The notes: generated from the letters alone by a model not told the origin. 64,000 nt of DNA from Asterias amurensis (GCF_032118995.1 NC_092668.1:5125501-5189500); one strand, 5' to 3'. Positions 36,641 to 51,800 are shown, numbered from the stretch's first letter. Numbers and translations: made by a program.

Positions 36641-37412
36641 CATATAATGCATCACCAATTTCCTGGGCCAATCAGCGTTGTTTCCTAGTACATCCCTCAC
36701 AGGGGTTAGTGACCTTATATTATATTAATAAATACCTTGGACGGTTTCAAGTCTCTGATTGGTCAATACCCGGTCACGTGTGAGAGTGTTAATGGTGGTA
36801 TAAAGACCGGCTTTGGAAAATAGCGAAAAAGTGGCCACTAAATCAGCATACATTGTGTAAACCTTGCGCGTTGCACTGTTATCGCACGCTCGGTCCGTTA
36901 ACAGCGCCAACCACCAACCCGGTCATTACCACGCAGTGAAGACCGGGTACTCACACTGTTATTCCCTAAATATAGCACCTAGTTCGGCCGCGCGTACATA
37001 CGCGCCATTAGCCGTACACAAACATTCCTGGTTCTTCATGGACGCGTTAATAAGTCACGTGCTGGTTTTAACGTGCTGAATATGAACATTGAAAACAGTC
37101 CTTAAACACACGATGGGCTATGTTATTTTGACAGGTTTGTCGCACAGTTTTAAAGACCCATATCTATTATAAGTGACAACAAGCAGACTTCATAAACTCA
37201 ACATAAGCACAAAAGTATGAGTCTAACAGAGGCTAATCATTTATTTGTCACCGGTATAGTAGCATAAAGTCACTGCAGTGTGCACGCACACCGCGCATAA
37301 TTTGAAGCATACAGTTAAGAAAACAAAGCAAATGCGTATTATATAATCAGTTTGGAGAGTAGTTATGCCTGCACTAAACTTTGCTCCATAAATGGGTTTA
37401 TGTGAATGAGTA
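36641..37412. other. No supported gene
   Basis: Only a CATAGA-family inner fragment near 36980-37010 was recognised. Confidence 0.4.
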
Positions 37413-37416
37413 TTAA

Positions 37417-37712
37417 AGCCATTGGACCCTTTCGGTACAGAAAAAAAAAGTTCATAGATTTACAAATAACTTACAGGGTTTAAAGAAGGTAGTGGTGAAA
37501 TACTTCTCTTGAAATATTATTCCATGAAATGCTTTACTTTTTGAAAAAAAATCAGTTCTTATGTTATGTACAAATTTAAGAGTAGACCCCGACCCGAGAG
37601 GGCGCTGTTCGTGACGTCAATCGAGGCAGACTTTGCCTGTAATGCGTAGAGTAAACACAATTGCAAAATACAGAATTGCAAAATATAATTGCAAAATACA
37701 GAAAAACCTCAA
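37417..37712. mobile_element. Truncated family F and family C MITEs joined
   Basis: TTAA at 37413-37416 is followed by AGCCATTGGACCCTTTCGG (family F). Near 37548 sequence switches in the middle of both elements to family C (TCAGTTCTTATG, then GAGAGGGCGCTGTTCGTGACG), which fades out by 37712. This looks like a deletion joining two neighbours. Confidence 0.7.
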
Positions 37713-37941
37713 TTAATGAAAAGAAAATACATGCCAAAGGGGAAAGGTTTACAGCACATTTATGCGCCCCTCATAGTGAATCTTGAAATTAGTAGGAATC
37801 TTGTTAAGAATGGCTTGTCCTCTTGTAGGAGCATTAACAACCTGGACCAAACCAGTTAACCGACTGATGGGATATCGGTGTCAAGTTTGCTAAAGTCTCC
37901 ACGTTTGGCTGAGCCACTTTTATGGAACTTCTCTCGTCCTG

Positions 37942-38303
37942 TGGTAATTACTCAAAATAATTATTAGCATAAAATCTCACTTGGTAACGAGTAATGGGGA
38001 GAGGTTGATAATAAAAAAACATTGTGAGAAACGGGTCCCTCTGAAGTGGCGTAGTTTTCGACAAAGAAGTAATTTTCCACGAATTCGATTTAGAGACCTC
38101 AAGTTTAGAATGTTGAGGTCCCGAAATCGAGCATCTAAAAGCACGCAACTTCGTGTGACAAGTGCGTTTTTTCTTGCATAGTTATCTCGCAACTCCGACG
38201 ACCAATCGAGCTCAAATTTTCACAGGTTTGTTACTTTATGTATATGTTGTGATAAACACCAAGTGAGAAGACTGGTCTTTAACAACAACCAATTATAGTG
38301 TCT
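37942..38303. mobile_element. TTAA-type MITE, family G, inverted, left end lost
   Basis: Begins in GGTAATTACTCAAAATAATT and ends AATTATAGTGTCT followed by TTAA at 38304-38307, which is also the start of the next element. Confidence 0.78.
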
Positions 38304-38307
38304 TTAA

Positions 38308-38658
38308 AGGGTGTATGTACTTTTTGTAGGACAAAAACACAATGTCCACAGATTTACACTAAACTTACACAGTTTGAAGATAGTGATGTAGAAAGCTACC
38401 ATGAAAATATTATACGCTGAGGTGCTGTAGTTTTGGGGAAATGAGTAAAACAATGTAATGAAAATAATGTTGGTCTCATGAGACCAACATTATTTGAAGC
38501 GTTTACAAACTATTTTCATTACATTGTTTTACTCATTTCTCAAAAACTACAGCACCTCAGTAAGTAATATTTGAAGTGAAGCTTTCCACTATCATTATCT
38601 TCACACCCTGTAAGTTTAATGTAAATCTATGGACATTTTGAAAAAGTACCCGAATCCT
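38308..38658. mobile_element. TTAA-type hairpin MITE, family H
   Basis: TTAA at 38304-38307 and 38659-38662. Arms meet at AATGTTGGTCTCATGAGACC, so nearly the entire element is a hairpin. A family-H-like arm also precedes the family C copy at 24989. Confidence 0.85.
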
Positions 38659-39022
38659 TTAAAGTTTTAATTACAATAGTTGTTGCTAAACGATAACTTG
38701 ACAATCTGAAATCGGTATAATTAAATTAATACAATTGTATTGAACCATTTGCTTACAACAATGGCTGAATTGGTAACAGTCAATACCCTTTCAATTTGAA
38801 ACTACTATTTCGGGAAAGTCACTGCTAAGGTTTGTTAGTGAGCTCCGTCGGTCAACGGCGTCAAAAGAAAATAGTGAAGACGAAAATCACTGATTTCAAA
38901 TATAATGTAAATGCAAAATAGAATGTAAATTATCCAGGAACTAAATCATTCAAGGCAATCATATTTCCAGGGAAGTTTTCCTGTATCATGAAAGTTTACA
39001 ATCCGAGCGTAATATTACGTTG

Positions 39023-39348
39023 AAGCCATTATACACTTTCGCAACAGAAAAAATGAACATCACAGATTTACAAAAAAATTACTGGGTTTAGAGAAGGTAA
39101 CGGTGAAATACTTCTCTTGAAATATCATTCCAAGAAGTGTTTTACTTTTTGAGAAAACATTAAAACAATTATAAATTATCGTTATCGAGAATTACCGATT
39201 TAATTTAAACACATGTCATGACGCGGCGAAACGTGCGGAAACAAGGGTGGGTTTTCCCGTTACTTTCTCCCGACTCCGATGACCGATTGATCCTAAATGT
39301 TCACAGGCTTATCATTTTCATGTATAAGTTGTGATACACGAAGTGTGG
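39023..39348. mobile_element. TTAA-type MITE, family F, diverged copy
   Basis: GAAGCCATTATACACTTTCG at the left, TTCAAGA-type and CATGTCATGACGCGGCGAAAC inside, and ACACGAAGTGTGGGCC at the right. Terminal TTAA sites are eroded. Confidence 0.7.
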
Positions 39349-39798
39349 GCCTTTTTTAATTTATAAGTAATGTTAGTCAATTCTTATATAGTAATTTGGA
39401 ACACTTTCCGTTTTCGCTACCACCTTATCACATTTTTACGAAAAGTTATTACATCTTATTTGAGTAAATTTGATTATATTTTATTGCATAACGAATAAAA
39501 ATAATAGTGGTGGCAGGACACGGAAATGTGTACAGATTTTTAGCAACAAATTATTGCGTTAACTTCGAATTCTGTCACGTCGAACAAAGGGATGCGACAA
39601 TCTGAAATACTTACATAAAGCATACACCACCTGGTCGTGGCCGTGTATCAATGCCGCCTCCTTTAAGATTTTCACGGCGTGCATCTTCGTGCGAATCCCG
39701 CAAACAGTCACCGTTCATGGAAGCTCTATGTGTACTAGTCATGATGTCGAATTAGTAATTCCGACCTGGGTGTTCTCGCTACTTATCGTATCAAACTT
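39349..39798. other. No supported gene
   Basis: AT-rich sequence without a bounded element or coding frame. Confidence 0.4.
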
Positions 39799-40792
39799 TG
39801 TTGGTGTTTATAACATTCACCTGTGCGTAAGTACTGCGGTACAACAGTTCATACCAGACTTTTTGTGCGAGCTTTCTTATTCGTTTTCATAATTATGGGA
39901 CTTTCCGCCCATCAGTAGTCTTGGTGCAAGACGTTTCTCGTTTTCTTTTATCACGCACACCGCGGCGAATTCACCGACACCGCGCGCAACGACTCACCTG
40001 ACTTATAGTCCACTCACCGCCGAAACCGGCGGTGAGTGGACTATAAGTCAGGTGAGTCGTTGCGCGCGCGGTGTGTGTGAAAAGGAAACGAGAAACGTCT
40101 TGCACCAAGACTAGCCCATCAGCAGTAATCTATTTTCGTCAGATTCCAAAAACTTTATCTAGGCCCCTGACATTGGGTTTGTCCTGATGTGTCTTTGTAT
40201 GTGTTGAATGTCGCGTTGCTGGGGGCGACATCACAAACTTGCTAAGGTAATACTATTCTAAGAAGTCACAGCCCCCTTTGAGAGTACAATGCATGTTGAT
40301 AAACTATACACACTACGAAGTGCGGCTGTTATGAAAAACAAAATACAACTTGTTATCCCGAAAATTTGAATCTGGGTTGTGCTACTGGCAGATTAGTTGA
40401 GATCCTATGTTATACACATCTGTTTCATACTATGTCCATATCGGTTTAATTAATGATTCATAAATAACTGGGACAGTTTGGGTTGATCATCACCAACTAT
40501 CAACATTACACAGCTAGCGCAGAAATTTGGCCCAGAACACTGTCGAGATACAATTTATCTTATTCTCCACTAAGGTGCAAGCGCCAAATTTCTGCGCTAG
40601 CTGTGTAAGCGTAGAATGCTAAAGTTGAGTACAAAATCTCTCGCTAACCCGTAAAACGCTCGAAAGAAACAAAGAATTCCCTGCTTCCAAGCTTCGATTT
40701 CATGCCCTTGCGGTAAAGCAATTGAAATATGGGCTGCCAGTGCTGACGTGGAGCACGCATGCGCACAAGCCAAAATCCCCCCCCCCCCCCCC
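39799..40792 (+). repeat. Dispersed ~0.8-kb repeat, copy 2 (filled site)
   Basis: Direct copy of 9357-10151 ending in the same C run (40777-40792), interrupted by the 198-bp hairpin at 39916-40113. Internal hairpin arms are 40509-40531 and 40583-40605. Confidence 0.85.
39916..40113. mobile_element. 198-bp hairpin MITE with 9-bp TSD
   Basis: Ends TAGTCTTGGTGCAAGACG and perfect inverse; arms run nearly the full length, to CACCGCC...GGCGGTG around a 6-bp loop. GCCCATCAG is duplicated at 39907-39915 and 40114-40122. The paralogue at 9357-10151 has a single GCCCATCAG and no insertion. A 9-bp duplication fits Mutator-like elements best. Confidence 0.95.
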
Positions 40793-41045
40793 ACTATCTT
40801 GTGAAATACGCTTGACGTAAGCACAGAATTCCTAGTTGAGGGTTACGTTAGCGCAACTACAGAATTCCCTGCTTCCGCAAGTTTATTTGTTTGCTTATGG
40901 TAGAGCATGGAGGTAGCAGAGCCATTTGAAAACCCCATCATGGGGACTTCACGGAATAAGAGCTTTTTGCTGGCATATCACACTGATGATTGAGCCAATA
41001 CAAGGTTGATGCATACCAAAAGAGCCCCAGTCAACTGTGATTTAA

Positions 41046-41620
41046 AGTCACCTGGAAATATTTTTGTTTCTTTCAAACATAAGAGTATAATATGCTTACG
41101 AACAATATTTTTTTTCTTTTTAGTATTTTTTTGTCACGTTTTATATGTTTAAGAAATATATAAAGTTGTTTGGGGGCTGACTCCGCCTACCCCTTTTGTG
41201 ACGTCAATCGAGGCAGACTTTGCTTGCAATGCGTATAGTAAACACACGTGCAAAGTACATGTACGTCCAAGTCGTGAGTTGGTACATTTCAAAAAAGTGT
41301 TTTTCTGCATTCAGCAGCAAAACACCTGGTCGGCATTGCCGGAAAAAACAAAAAACATTTTTTATTTAAACATACAAACTCACGACTTGGTCCATACATG
41401 TACTTTGCAATTGTGTTTACTCTACGCATTACAGGCAAAGTCTGCCTCGATTGACGTCACGAACAGCGCCCTCTCGGGTCAGGGTCTACTCTTAAATTTG
41501 TAAATAACATAATAAATGATTTTTTAAAACCTTAGTTAACTGTTTTTTCACATTCCACTAATCAAAACACACATCAGTGACAAAAGCTTTATTTTGAAAA
41601 AGTACCACTTCCAGGTGACT
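41046..41620. mobile_element. TTAA-type MITE carrying THAP remnant, family C copy 4
   Basis: TTAA at 41042-41045 and 41621-41624; ends AGTCACCTGGAAATA and CCAGGTGACT. Internal inverted pair with TGACGTCAATCGAGGCAGAC at the outer edges (41200 and 41440). The THAP part is reduced. Confidence 0.88.
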
Positions 41621-41624
41621 TTAA

Positions 41625-43640
41625 AGTTTGAAATCTCGTGTTTTTTGTTGTTGTTTTTTTTTTTTGCAAAGTTCAGAGAATTGCTATGGCTATATGCGGC
41701 GTTCGTTCGCGCACGTAGTGTAGGCTACACATTAGGCCATTGTTGCATATAACTGCAGCCCTAATTAATACGTGTACAACGTACCACCATAGAGCAATGC
41801 ACTTCGTGGTTGTGTATAAAGGCAATAGCTCGAGGTTGGAGACCCGACTGACCAAATAATGGCCCATACGTGTTTACCGTTTCTGGGTTGTTGTTTCTCA
41901 CACACCCGGCGTGCGGAAGCGGATACTCCCATTTTATGCCAAGTTGCCTCATTTGTCCTGGGAAAAAAATATGCAGACCATTTCTTTACTGATTTGGTGT
42001 TGGCACAAAATGTTACATTAGAAGGAAGTTGTGTCGCCTGTTCTTTAGATCACACACTGTGAATCCTAAATCGGGCTGCACTCTTACTACGCCGTTTATG
42101 CATTCGCAATTGGGACACGCTTTTGATACGGGGCAGACATCGTCGAAGAGTCGTGGGTCGAGGGGTCGAGTTTTTTTTATAGAACAACCCATTGTTCAGT
42201 GTACATTTATGTTTTAATACTCTTATATAATTGTTAACATCTGTACTTTTTACTATTGTGATTCGCATCTGTACTTTTTGTTATGAAACTTGTGCATAAT
42301 AGGCCTACTAAATGAATAAATTAATTGTTTGATGAAGTTGACAATAAATATTTAAAAGGTTCTTTAAAACCACAACAACGGAAATTGTAGTGCACCTCGA
42401 GCTCTCTGGGTTTTACATTATAACTGCAATGGTCTACTGTTGTGTTACCCGACTCTCTTCAATTGATTCAAAACTCTGCTGCAAGACTTGGTATGTCATG
42501 ACAACATGGCCTCAAAGTGATTCACTGCGTGTGTAGTTGATTCGTAATTGGCTCTGGACTCCGTACTGCATGAGTAAAACAAACCCAGAAAATATAAAAC
42601 ACCCCTTTAAGATTTTAGGACTTCGTGATTTTTTGTTGAAACCGTGTCCATAAAAAGTCACACACATCGAAATGGTGATTATGGCTCAATGAAGACAACG
42701 AATCAAACAAAGTGGGGTAATGGTACACCTATGTATTCTCGGGATAAGTGAATAAAAGCTGGTAACTTGGCAATAAAGGCTGAATATGAGATAACATTAT
42801 CTCTTAAACTATTTTTGTGACGTCACTCTATTGTTGAAAGCGTAGATTATTTTTACGAATCTACATTTAACTTTAGATTCGTTACGAATCTACACTTTAG
42901 TGTAGCTTCGTAACATTTTCTACAGTTGAGTGTAGATTCTCAACATGAAAATTACTGTCTTTCCCGCTGAAAGATAGCATGAAGTGCAACAAAAAAATTT
43001 GTGAAAAAAAAACTTTTAGTAACATAATTTATTGTTAGCTGAGCAAAGTGACGTTGCATTATAGCCTACTCTATAATGTTTAAAGCTATAATGTTAAATG
43101 CCCATATACGTTTTAACATTATTTAAAAAAATGTGACCAACCGTCGTTTGACAATGTGTACAAAAGTAGATAGACTCAACTGTGATGTTACATTGGGAAA
43201 TCCAATTCATTGAAACTGCTACATGACCAATGGGGGAAATAGTTTACGTCAGAGAATAGCTCTAGACTCGTGAATACAATTATTATACTCGCCTTCGGCT
43301 CGTAGATTCTATTCACGAATCTACACTTTCTCGTCAAATTCTGCGTGAGTAGCACGCCCTCTTGTGGCTCATTCAGTAGAGTCTTGAACCGAAGACTTTG
43401 TCTCTAACTCGGAAACGGCATTTTAGTTGAGATCGGAACTGGGTGGGACCGGCTAGCAACTCATGTTCCTTTTTATTTTACTTTTATGTTGCATAACGTC
43501 AATGGACTCAGACCTGCTAGTTTCACGAAAGGCATGTAAAGAAAACGTTTGTGATTTGGCAATGTTTCTCAAGGCCTAATTTGCACCATGGTCAGTGTCC
43601 GTACATGCACATGTTGTGCAGTTCAGTTCACAATTCAATA
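41625..43640. other. No supported gene; short inverted repeats
   Basis: 42845-42935 and 43300-43330 repeat GTAGATTCGT/ACGAATCTAC in both directions, suggesting a decayed hairpin element. No coding signal. Confidence 0.4.
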
Positions 43641-43814
43641 TGACGTTTATGGGGAGGGATGGTTCATAGAGGCTTAATCAGCACATAATAAAGAAAAACA
43701 AAATCAAAACCACATACTTAAGTGATAATATATCACTTAAGTATGTGGTTTTGATTTTGTTTTTCTTTATTATGTGCCTCTATGAACCATTCCCCCCCCC
43801 CCCATAAACGTCAA
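43641..43814. repeat. 174-bp near-perfect palindrome
   Basis: Arms start TGACGTTTATGGGG and end with the inverse; centre TTAAGTGATAATATATCACTTAA. Differences are a CTTAATCAG block only on the left and a longer C run on the right. Confidence 0.88.
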
Positions 43815-43827
43815 TAAAAAAAATTGC

Positions 43828-43893
43828 ATTACCAACTGCTTTAGTAATTTAATAATTAAAAAAATTATTACATTACTAAAGCAGTTGGTAATA
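43828..43893. repeat. Second hairpin next to the large palindrome
   Basis: ATTACCAACTGCTTTAGTAAT and its perfect inverse flank an AT-only loop of 24 bases. Confidence 0.85.
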
Positions 43894-45275
43894 CAAAACA
43901 AAAATGTATTTACGAAGTTTTCTAGTGTAGACATTGGGTGAATTAACACTACTTAAAGATGAACGTACCCCTTGATTAAATGGACCCGTCCAGGCAGTCT
44001 CAACGGCCGCGCGCCTGCGTTCAAAGGGTAGAACGTATTTGAAATCTTTTAATTTTATAAAGGGAATGTACGTGCACTACACAGCGCGCCGTTTGCGTAG
44101 GTTTGTTTGGAGAGCTTCGACCGGCGCTCGTCGGGAGAGAAGAATGAGATTATTTTCAACGTAGGTGGCGGGTTCGTGCCGCGACCCCTTCCGCCCCCCC
44201 CCCCCCCCCCCGGGCGCATTCAAGATTTTCTGATGATGACGTCAGGTGAAATGGGTCAATAGACCTTATGCACATGACGTCATTTCAGTAGGGCGCCCTC
44301 ACCTAGAGGTTAAAAGGAGGTTGTTCATTGGCCAATCCTGTGCGCCGCTCGTACAAATCTGTGCGTTTCGATCGTTTCGTCACCGTTTTTCCACTTAGAA
44401 GGCCGCTGGATGACGTCAATGCATAAGTTCCATAGAACGTTTTAACTATATATATATGACTCCACGTTACGATTCCCTGCACGTAAGCAGGGAATCGTGA
44501 TCGTAAGCGCAGTAGAATTCGGCGGTAAGCAGAGCCATGAAATTGGGCCCTGCTCAGTCCAAAAGGGGTTTTCATTTAGTCTTTGTGTAATGAGCAAGAT
44601 ATACAATGTAACATCCAAGTACCGACGGTAGCGGCGGTGCCGATCGACCGGTAGGGGCGCCAGCACGACTCCCTTCGGAGCAACGCTGGTGGCCCAGACA
44701 AGCCGATCGTGTCTGCTCGCTGGAGAGGGCGCTCTCTGGCTTAGGTTTCTGCTTTGTGTAATTTTATGACTTGTTGTTTGTGAATAAACCTCCTAAGAAA
44801 CCGAGAGAAAAGGCAGTTAATTGTACCTTCAATTGTGTCATTCAACTGTGTGCAACGCAACCCACGGTCAACGCTACACTATGTACACAATTGCCTAGCC
44901 TTCGCGGCCTTACACTTTCGTTTTGTACTACAATTTCTGTTCCTGTGTACAGAGAAAGAGTCCTATATATAGGGCTAATAATTGCCATGCCATCTCAAGC
45001 ATAACGCTTCTCACTTGCTCAGACTAATCATGACAGCTGCTGTCGTTGCACTGTGGGTTATGTCAACAACAATCAAGTGAGCTTTCAAACTACTTTTTAT
45101 TTTCAGGTGCCATTGTTTTTTTTCTAGCTCAGCAGTTCAAGTAGTTTGGTAGATAATTATGAAGAAATTGTGCAGTGTTTGTTAACTCAGACGGGTACGT
45201 ACTTTATTAGACTTTGTTTTTTAGCTTTAATAACTCCTTTACAAACTTACCAAAAATGAAAGCCGCTTTAATCCA
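43894..45275. other. No supported gene; repeat remnants
   Basis: A C run lies at 44197-44211. 44465-44525 has GATTCCCTGCACGTAAGCAGG inverted repeats like those near 11450. 44896-44985 (GGCCTTACACTTTCG ... AGAGAAAGAGTCCTATA) is the uninterrupted version of a repeat split at 62855-63555. A good acceptor-like TTTTTATTTTCAG occurs at 45092-45104. Confidence 0.4.
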
Positions 45276-45803
45276 ATGTGCACATCAGGCTACTTTGTAT
45301 TAAGCACTCGGTATTTGACCAATCATTACACAATGGACCGAACTATCTACAAATTATATGTACGGAAATCCTTCAATACCAACGGTGGCTATTACCTTCG
45401 CATCGGGGCCAGCAACTGTCAGCCTTTTGGCGATGAATGGCGTCGGGTCGGTTCTGGAGCGACGCAGATCTTGGTGGGTAGTGGGGGTGTATGGGCCCTC
45501 TCAATCGATGGCAACGTTTTTTACCATAGAGGAACTTTCGGTGATCCTGACTTGGGTACCGGTGGTTCTGACAGGGTGGTAGAGGTAACTGGACAGCTGC
45601 TGAAGTACATCAGTTCTTCTGATAAAATCTACGGAGTCAGTTCTGCCGATGCCATCTTCTATCGTCAAGGAGTATCTGCCGGTACACCGACAGGTACGGG
45701 TTGGCAGCTCATACTGGGGGCATTGAAGCAGGTCGAATCCCTATCACTTGTTGTTTGGGGAGTCAACGCTGCAGACGAAGTTTTTGTGAAAGAGACCGAT
45801 TAG
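45276..45803 (+). CDS. Tectonin beta-propeller (fish-egg-lectin-like) protein, probably terminal exon
   Basis: An open frame of 175 codons ending in TAG. Tectonin repeats (W-x2-V-x-G, hydrophobic-x2-I/V, VWGVN/A-x2-D-x-hydrophobic-F/Y-x-R) are visible: DEWRRVGSGATQILVGSGG then VWALSIDGNVFYHRG; VVEVTGQLLKYI then IYGVSSADAIFYRQG; GTGWQLILGALKQVE then VWGVNAADEVFVKETD. A half repeat (DRTIYKLYVRKS) precedes. That is about three of the five or six blades needed to close a propeller, and no signal peptide is seen, so upstream exons or a truncation are likely. Tectonin lectins bind bacterial surface glycans or act at membranes; the role here is inferred from family. Met codon 20 (45333) is as good a start as codon 1. 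No stops or frameshifts occur. Confidence 0.8.
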   Translation: MCTSGYFVLSTRYLTNHYTMDRTIYKLYVRKSFNTNGGYYLRIGASNCQPFGDEWRRVGSGATQILVGSGGVWALSIDGNVFYHRGTFGDPDLGTGGSDRVVEVTGQLLKYISSSDKIYGVSSADAIFYRQGVSAGTPTGTGWQLILGALKQVESLSLVVWGVNAADEVFVKETD

Positions 45804-46112
45804 AAGTGAGTCTATGGGAATCACGTGTTCTGTAAGATATCTCAGCAAAACCATTGAAGTAACAATTAATTAATCAAGTTCCATTCCATTGCAGTTCACA
45901 TCAGATAGGATCATATTGAAAGTACACTCTCATAAGTCAACAATAACACATGGTTGTTATCTGTTAAAATAAGTGTAACAGCCAAATGCATACAAACTAG
46001 TAGTCTTAAAAGATATATCAATTATCATTGTTTACTATTTTACAACAAGAGTATGGAATAAACGTCTGAGAATTGTATTGAATTGAATAATGTACATGGT
46101 CATTTACATTAA

Positions 46113-46412
46113 AGGAAAACGTTGCCTTGGATCGGTCGAGTTGGTCTTTGAAAAGCGTTTGTAACCGTTTGTTATAAAATGCATATGGGTAGGAAGCTGT
46201 TGTAAAAGTAGAATACAATTATCCACACAAACACGCCTCGAAATTGCACGGTTTTCCTTTTACCTGGTCGACTAACTCGGTCGGTCATTATGGAGTCCGG
46301 TATGGCCGACCGTGTTAGTTTGCAATTTAAAGGAAAACCACGCAATTTCGAGGCAAATTTGTGTGTATTATTATAATCTAATTACTCGACCGATCCAAGG
46401 CGACGTGTCCCT
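46113..46412. mobile_element. TTAA-type palindromic MITE, family A copy 3
   Basis: TTAA at 46109-46112 and 46413-46416; ends AGGAAAACGTTGCCTTGG and CCAAGGCGACGTGTCCCT. Shorter than the other copies because part of the right arm near 46375 is deleted. Confidence 0.88.
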
Positions 46413-46599
46413 TTAATAAAGGCAAACACGAACAGTTGCAAGCCAATAGGTTTAAACTTCACAAGTGTGTTGGCATTTGCTAAGGTCACTCTTATACTAA
46501 ATTCATCTTATACTCTTTACACGTGTTTCTTCACTAGATTTATGATTTGATCGTAGAGCTATATATAGCTCTGTGGATTTTATTCAGTTTGGGATTCTT

Positions 46600-46690
46600 T
46601 GGAACGCTAGGTGGCAGCAGACTTACCAGGTAAATTTTCATCGAATACATACTTAAATCTGCTGCCACCTGGTGTCTCAAAAATCCTTCC
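46600..46690. mobile_element. Small hairpin related to 51117-51268
   Basis: GGAACGCTAGGTGGCAGCAG and CTGCTGCCACCTGGTGTCTC face each other around CTTACCAGGTAAATTTTCAT. The same blocks occur at 51117-51268. Confidence 0.7.
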
Positions 46691-47175
46691 ATTTAGATCA
46701 CACACATTTAATTCTTGTATTGATTGGGTTTTAGAGTCAATTTGACTTTTCGCGCTTCTTATACGAAGTTAAAACAATAAGAAATTTCCAAGAATATTGT
46801 TCCGTCATTTGAAAATAGGCTTCGACTTTCATGCTTCGCTTTGTATTCTTATTACTTTGTTCTTATACTTAATGAATGGTTAGACTCTGGCACAAGTCGT
46901 TAAATATTAATCGCGATGACAGCGGCGTTCCAACTCTCCCCGAGAATCTTGCGACAGTGGCGATGTTCTCTGGGGACTGCTGGCCCCAGCGAGACATACT
47001 GCTCTAGAGACTGCGTGTTTTTGATATAACTGTTTTCACGCAAGATTATCAACAAATTAGTAGTAATGCCCGCTTCATTAAAAGCAATGAACTATTACTG
47101 TTACAGTTTGCCTGATAAACCATCAAATAAAAGCATGAAACACAAAAGTGAAATATTCTCTTTTATTTATAATTG
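46691..47175. other. No supported gene
   Basis: No coding or repeat feature recognised. Confidence 0.4.
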
Positions 47176-47286
47176 CAAAGGTTGTGTGTTCGAATCCCAC
47201 CCGAGTAATATGTCTGGGGTTTTTTCTTACAAAACTCGGGAAAGTGTCGAGTATACAATGCTAATAAACACCAGTGTATACGGGTA
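47176..47286 (+). mobile_element. tRNA-derived SINE, 5'-truncated
   Basis: GTGTGTTCGAATCCCAC is the T arm of a tRNA, followed by CCGAGTAATATGTCTGG and a non-tRNA body ending GTATACAATGCTAATAA, then a terminal GTATACGGGTAAAACCA. The A box half is missing, so it is a 5'-truncated copy. A body fragment also occurs near 10605. Confidence 0.75.
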
Positions 47287-47360
47287 AAACCAAACTAAAA
47301 TAGCCTTCATTATTGTTGTTTCCAACAGGACAAAATTAAAAGAGAGAAAAAAAAAAATAC

Positions 47361-47402
47361 TGTTCCATTTCACGAGGCGAAGCCGTGTGAAATGGAACAG
47401 TT
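47361..47402. other. Strong stem-loop
   Basis: CTGTTCCATTTCACGAGG pairs with its near-perfect inverse across a GCGAAG loop. It is not followed by a T run on either strand and has no neighbouring gene. Confidence 0.6.
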
Positions 47403-48290
47403 CAAATTTTACCGAGCGATAATATTACTTCCATTCCACAAAGTAAAGCCACTCAATATTTGTTTTATATAACTGACATATTATAGATCATTGTCATTTG
47501 TTGTATTTTAGTATAACATTATGAAAAGTCACACAAATTACTGACAACCAACAATCATATAGCGCCGCGTAGCGGCAACAATGCACAAATCGGACCACAA
47601 CCTTTTTGCTCATTGTTTTAGCAGCGGCGCGGCGGCGCTGTACTGCTCAAAAACATTGGGAACAAGGATGATCTTAACTGTTGAATTGGAAATGCTACTC
47701 CCCATGGGCGAATAGGTACTTTTGGTCGCCGGTGCGGATGGGAGTAATAGTGAATGTCACGTGAAGTAAGTTCCACCAATCAAATGACAAGGATCTGTAT
47801 GTCAGTTATGTAATGAGACCTATTGATTGTTGTTCCCAATCGATATGTTTAATAATAAGTGAAAGTGGTTCAACATTCATGTTAATATGTATTGTTTGAA
47901 GCTTTCCATGGTGTTGAGACATCATATGATTAAACTATAAATAAACAGTAAACCCGCGGGTACAACCATGTGTAAATCTCTTAGGGTGAGTGTTGGCTCT
48001 GAAAAGAGACGGTTGGGTCTCGACGTTTCGAACAGTGTACTCTGCTCGTCTTCTCTTTCTTCTTATTCGTGTTAGGTTTTGGAACTGTTTAGTAATTGAA
48101 CTATATGCTGTACATTGTCATGTAAAACAAGTATGCTGTCACCTGTCCACCGTTTAGGTTAGAATCAAGTACTACAGAGCAGTATGTTCATTTACCATAA
48201 CAAAAGTAAAGTGTCATCTGAACTCTAAAGAATTCAAAATGATGAAATTAATAAGCAACACAGAACAATACAGAAAACAAATAGCTGTGA
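47403..48290. other. No supported gene
   Basis: A GCGGCGCGGCGGCG-rich spot lies at 47625-47640, and a Penelope-type motif is listed separately. Confidence 0.4.
48011..48055 (-). other. Hammerhead-like / Penelope-type terminal motif
   Basis: On the minus strand AGACGAGCAGAGTACACTG is followed by TTCGAAACGTCGAGACC. GAGCAG and CTGTTC can pair as helix II (one G-U), followed by the invariant GAAAC and GTC. The CUGANGA box is degraded to AAGACGA. Such GAAACGTCGAGAC tails are known from Penelope-like retroelements with hammerhead ribozymes. No element body is present. Confidence 0.45.

Positions 48291-51800
<3,510 letters not shown>

Noticed and set aside
47176..47205. A tRNA gene suggested by GGTTCGAATCC-like T arm
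   Set aside because: No acceptor, D or anticodon arms; body matches a SINE tail.
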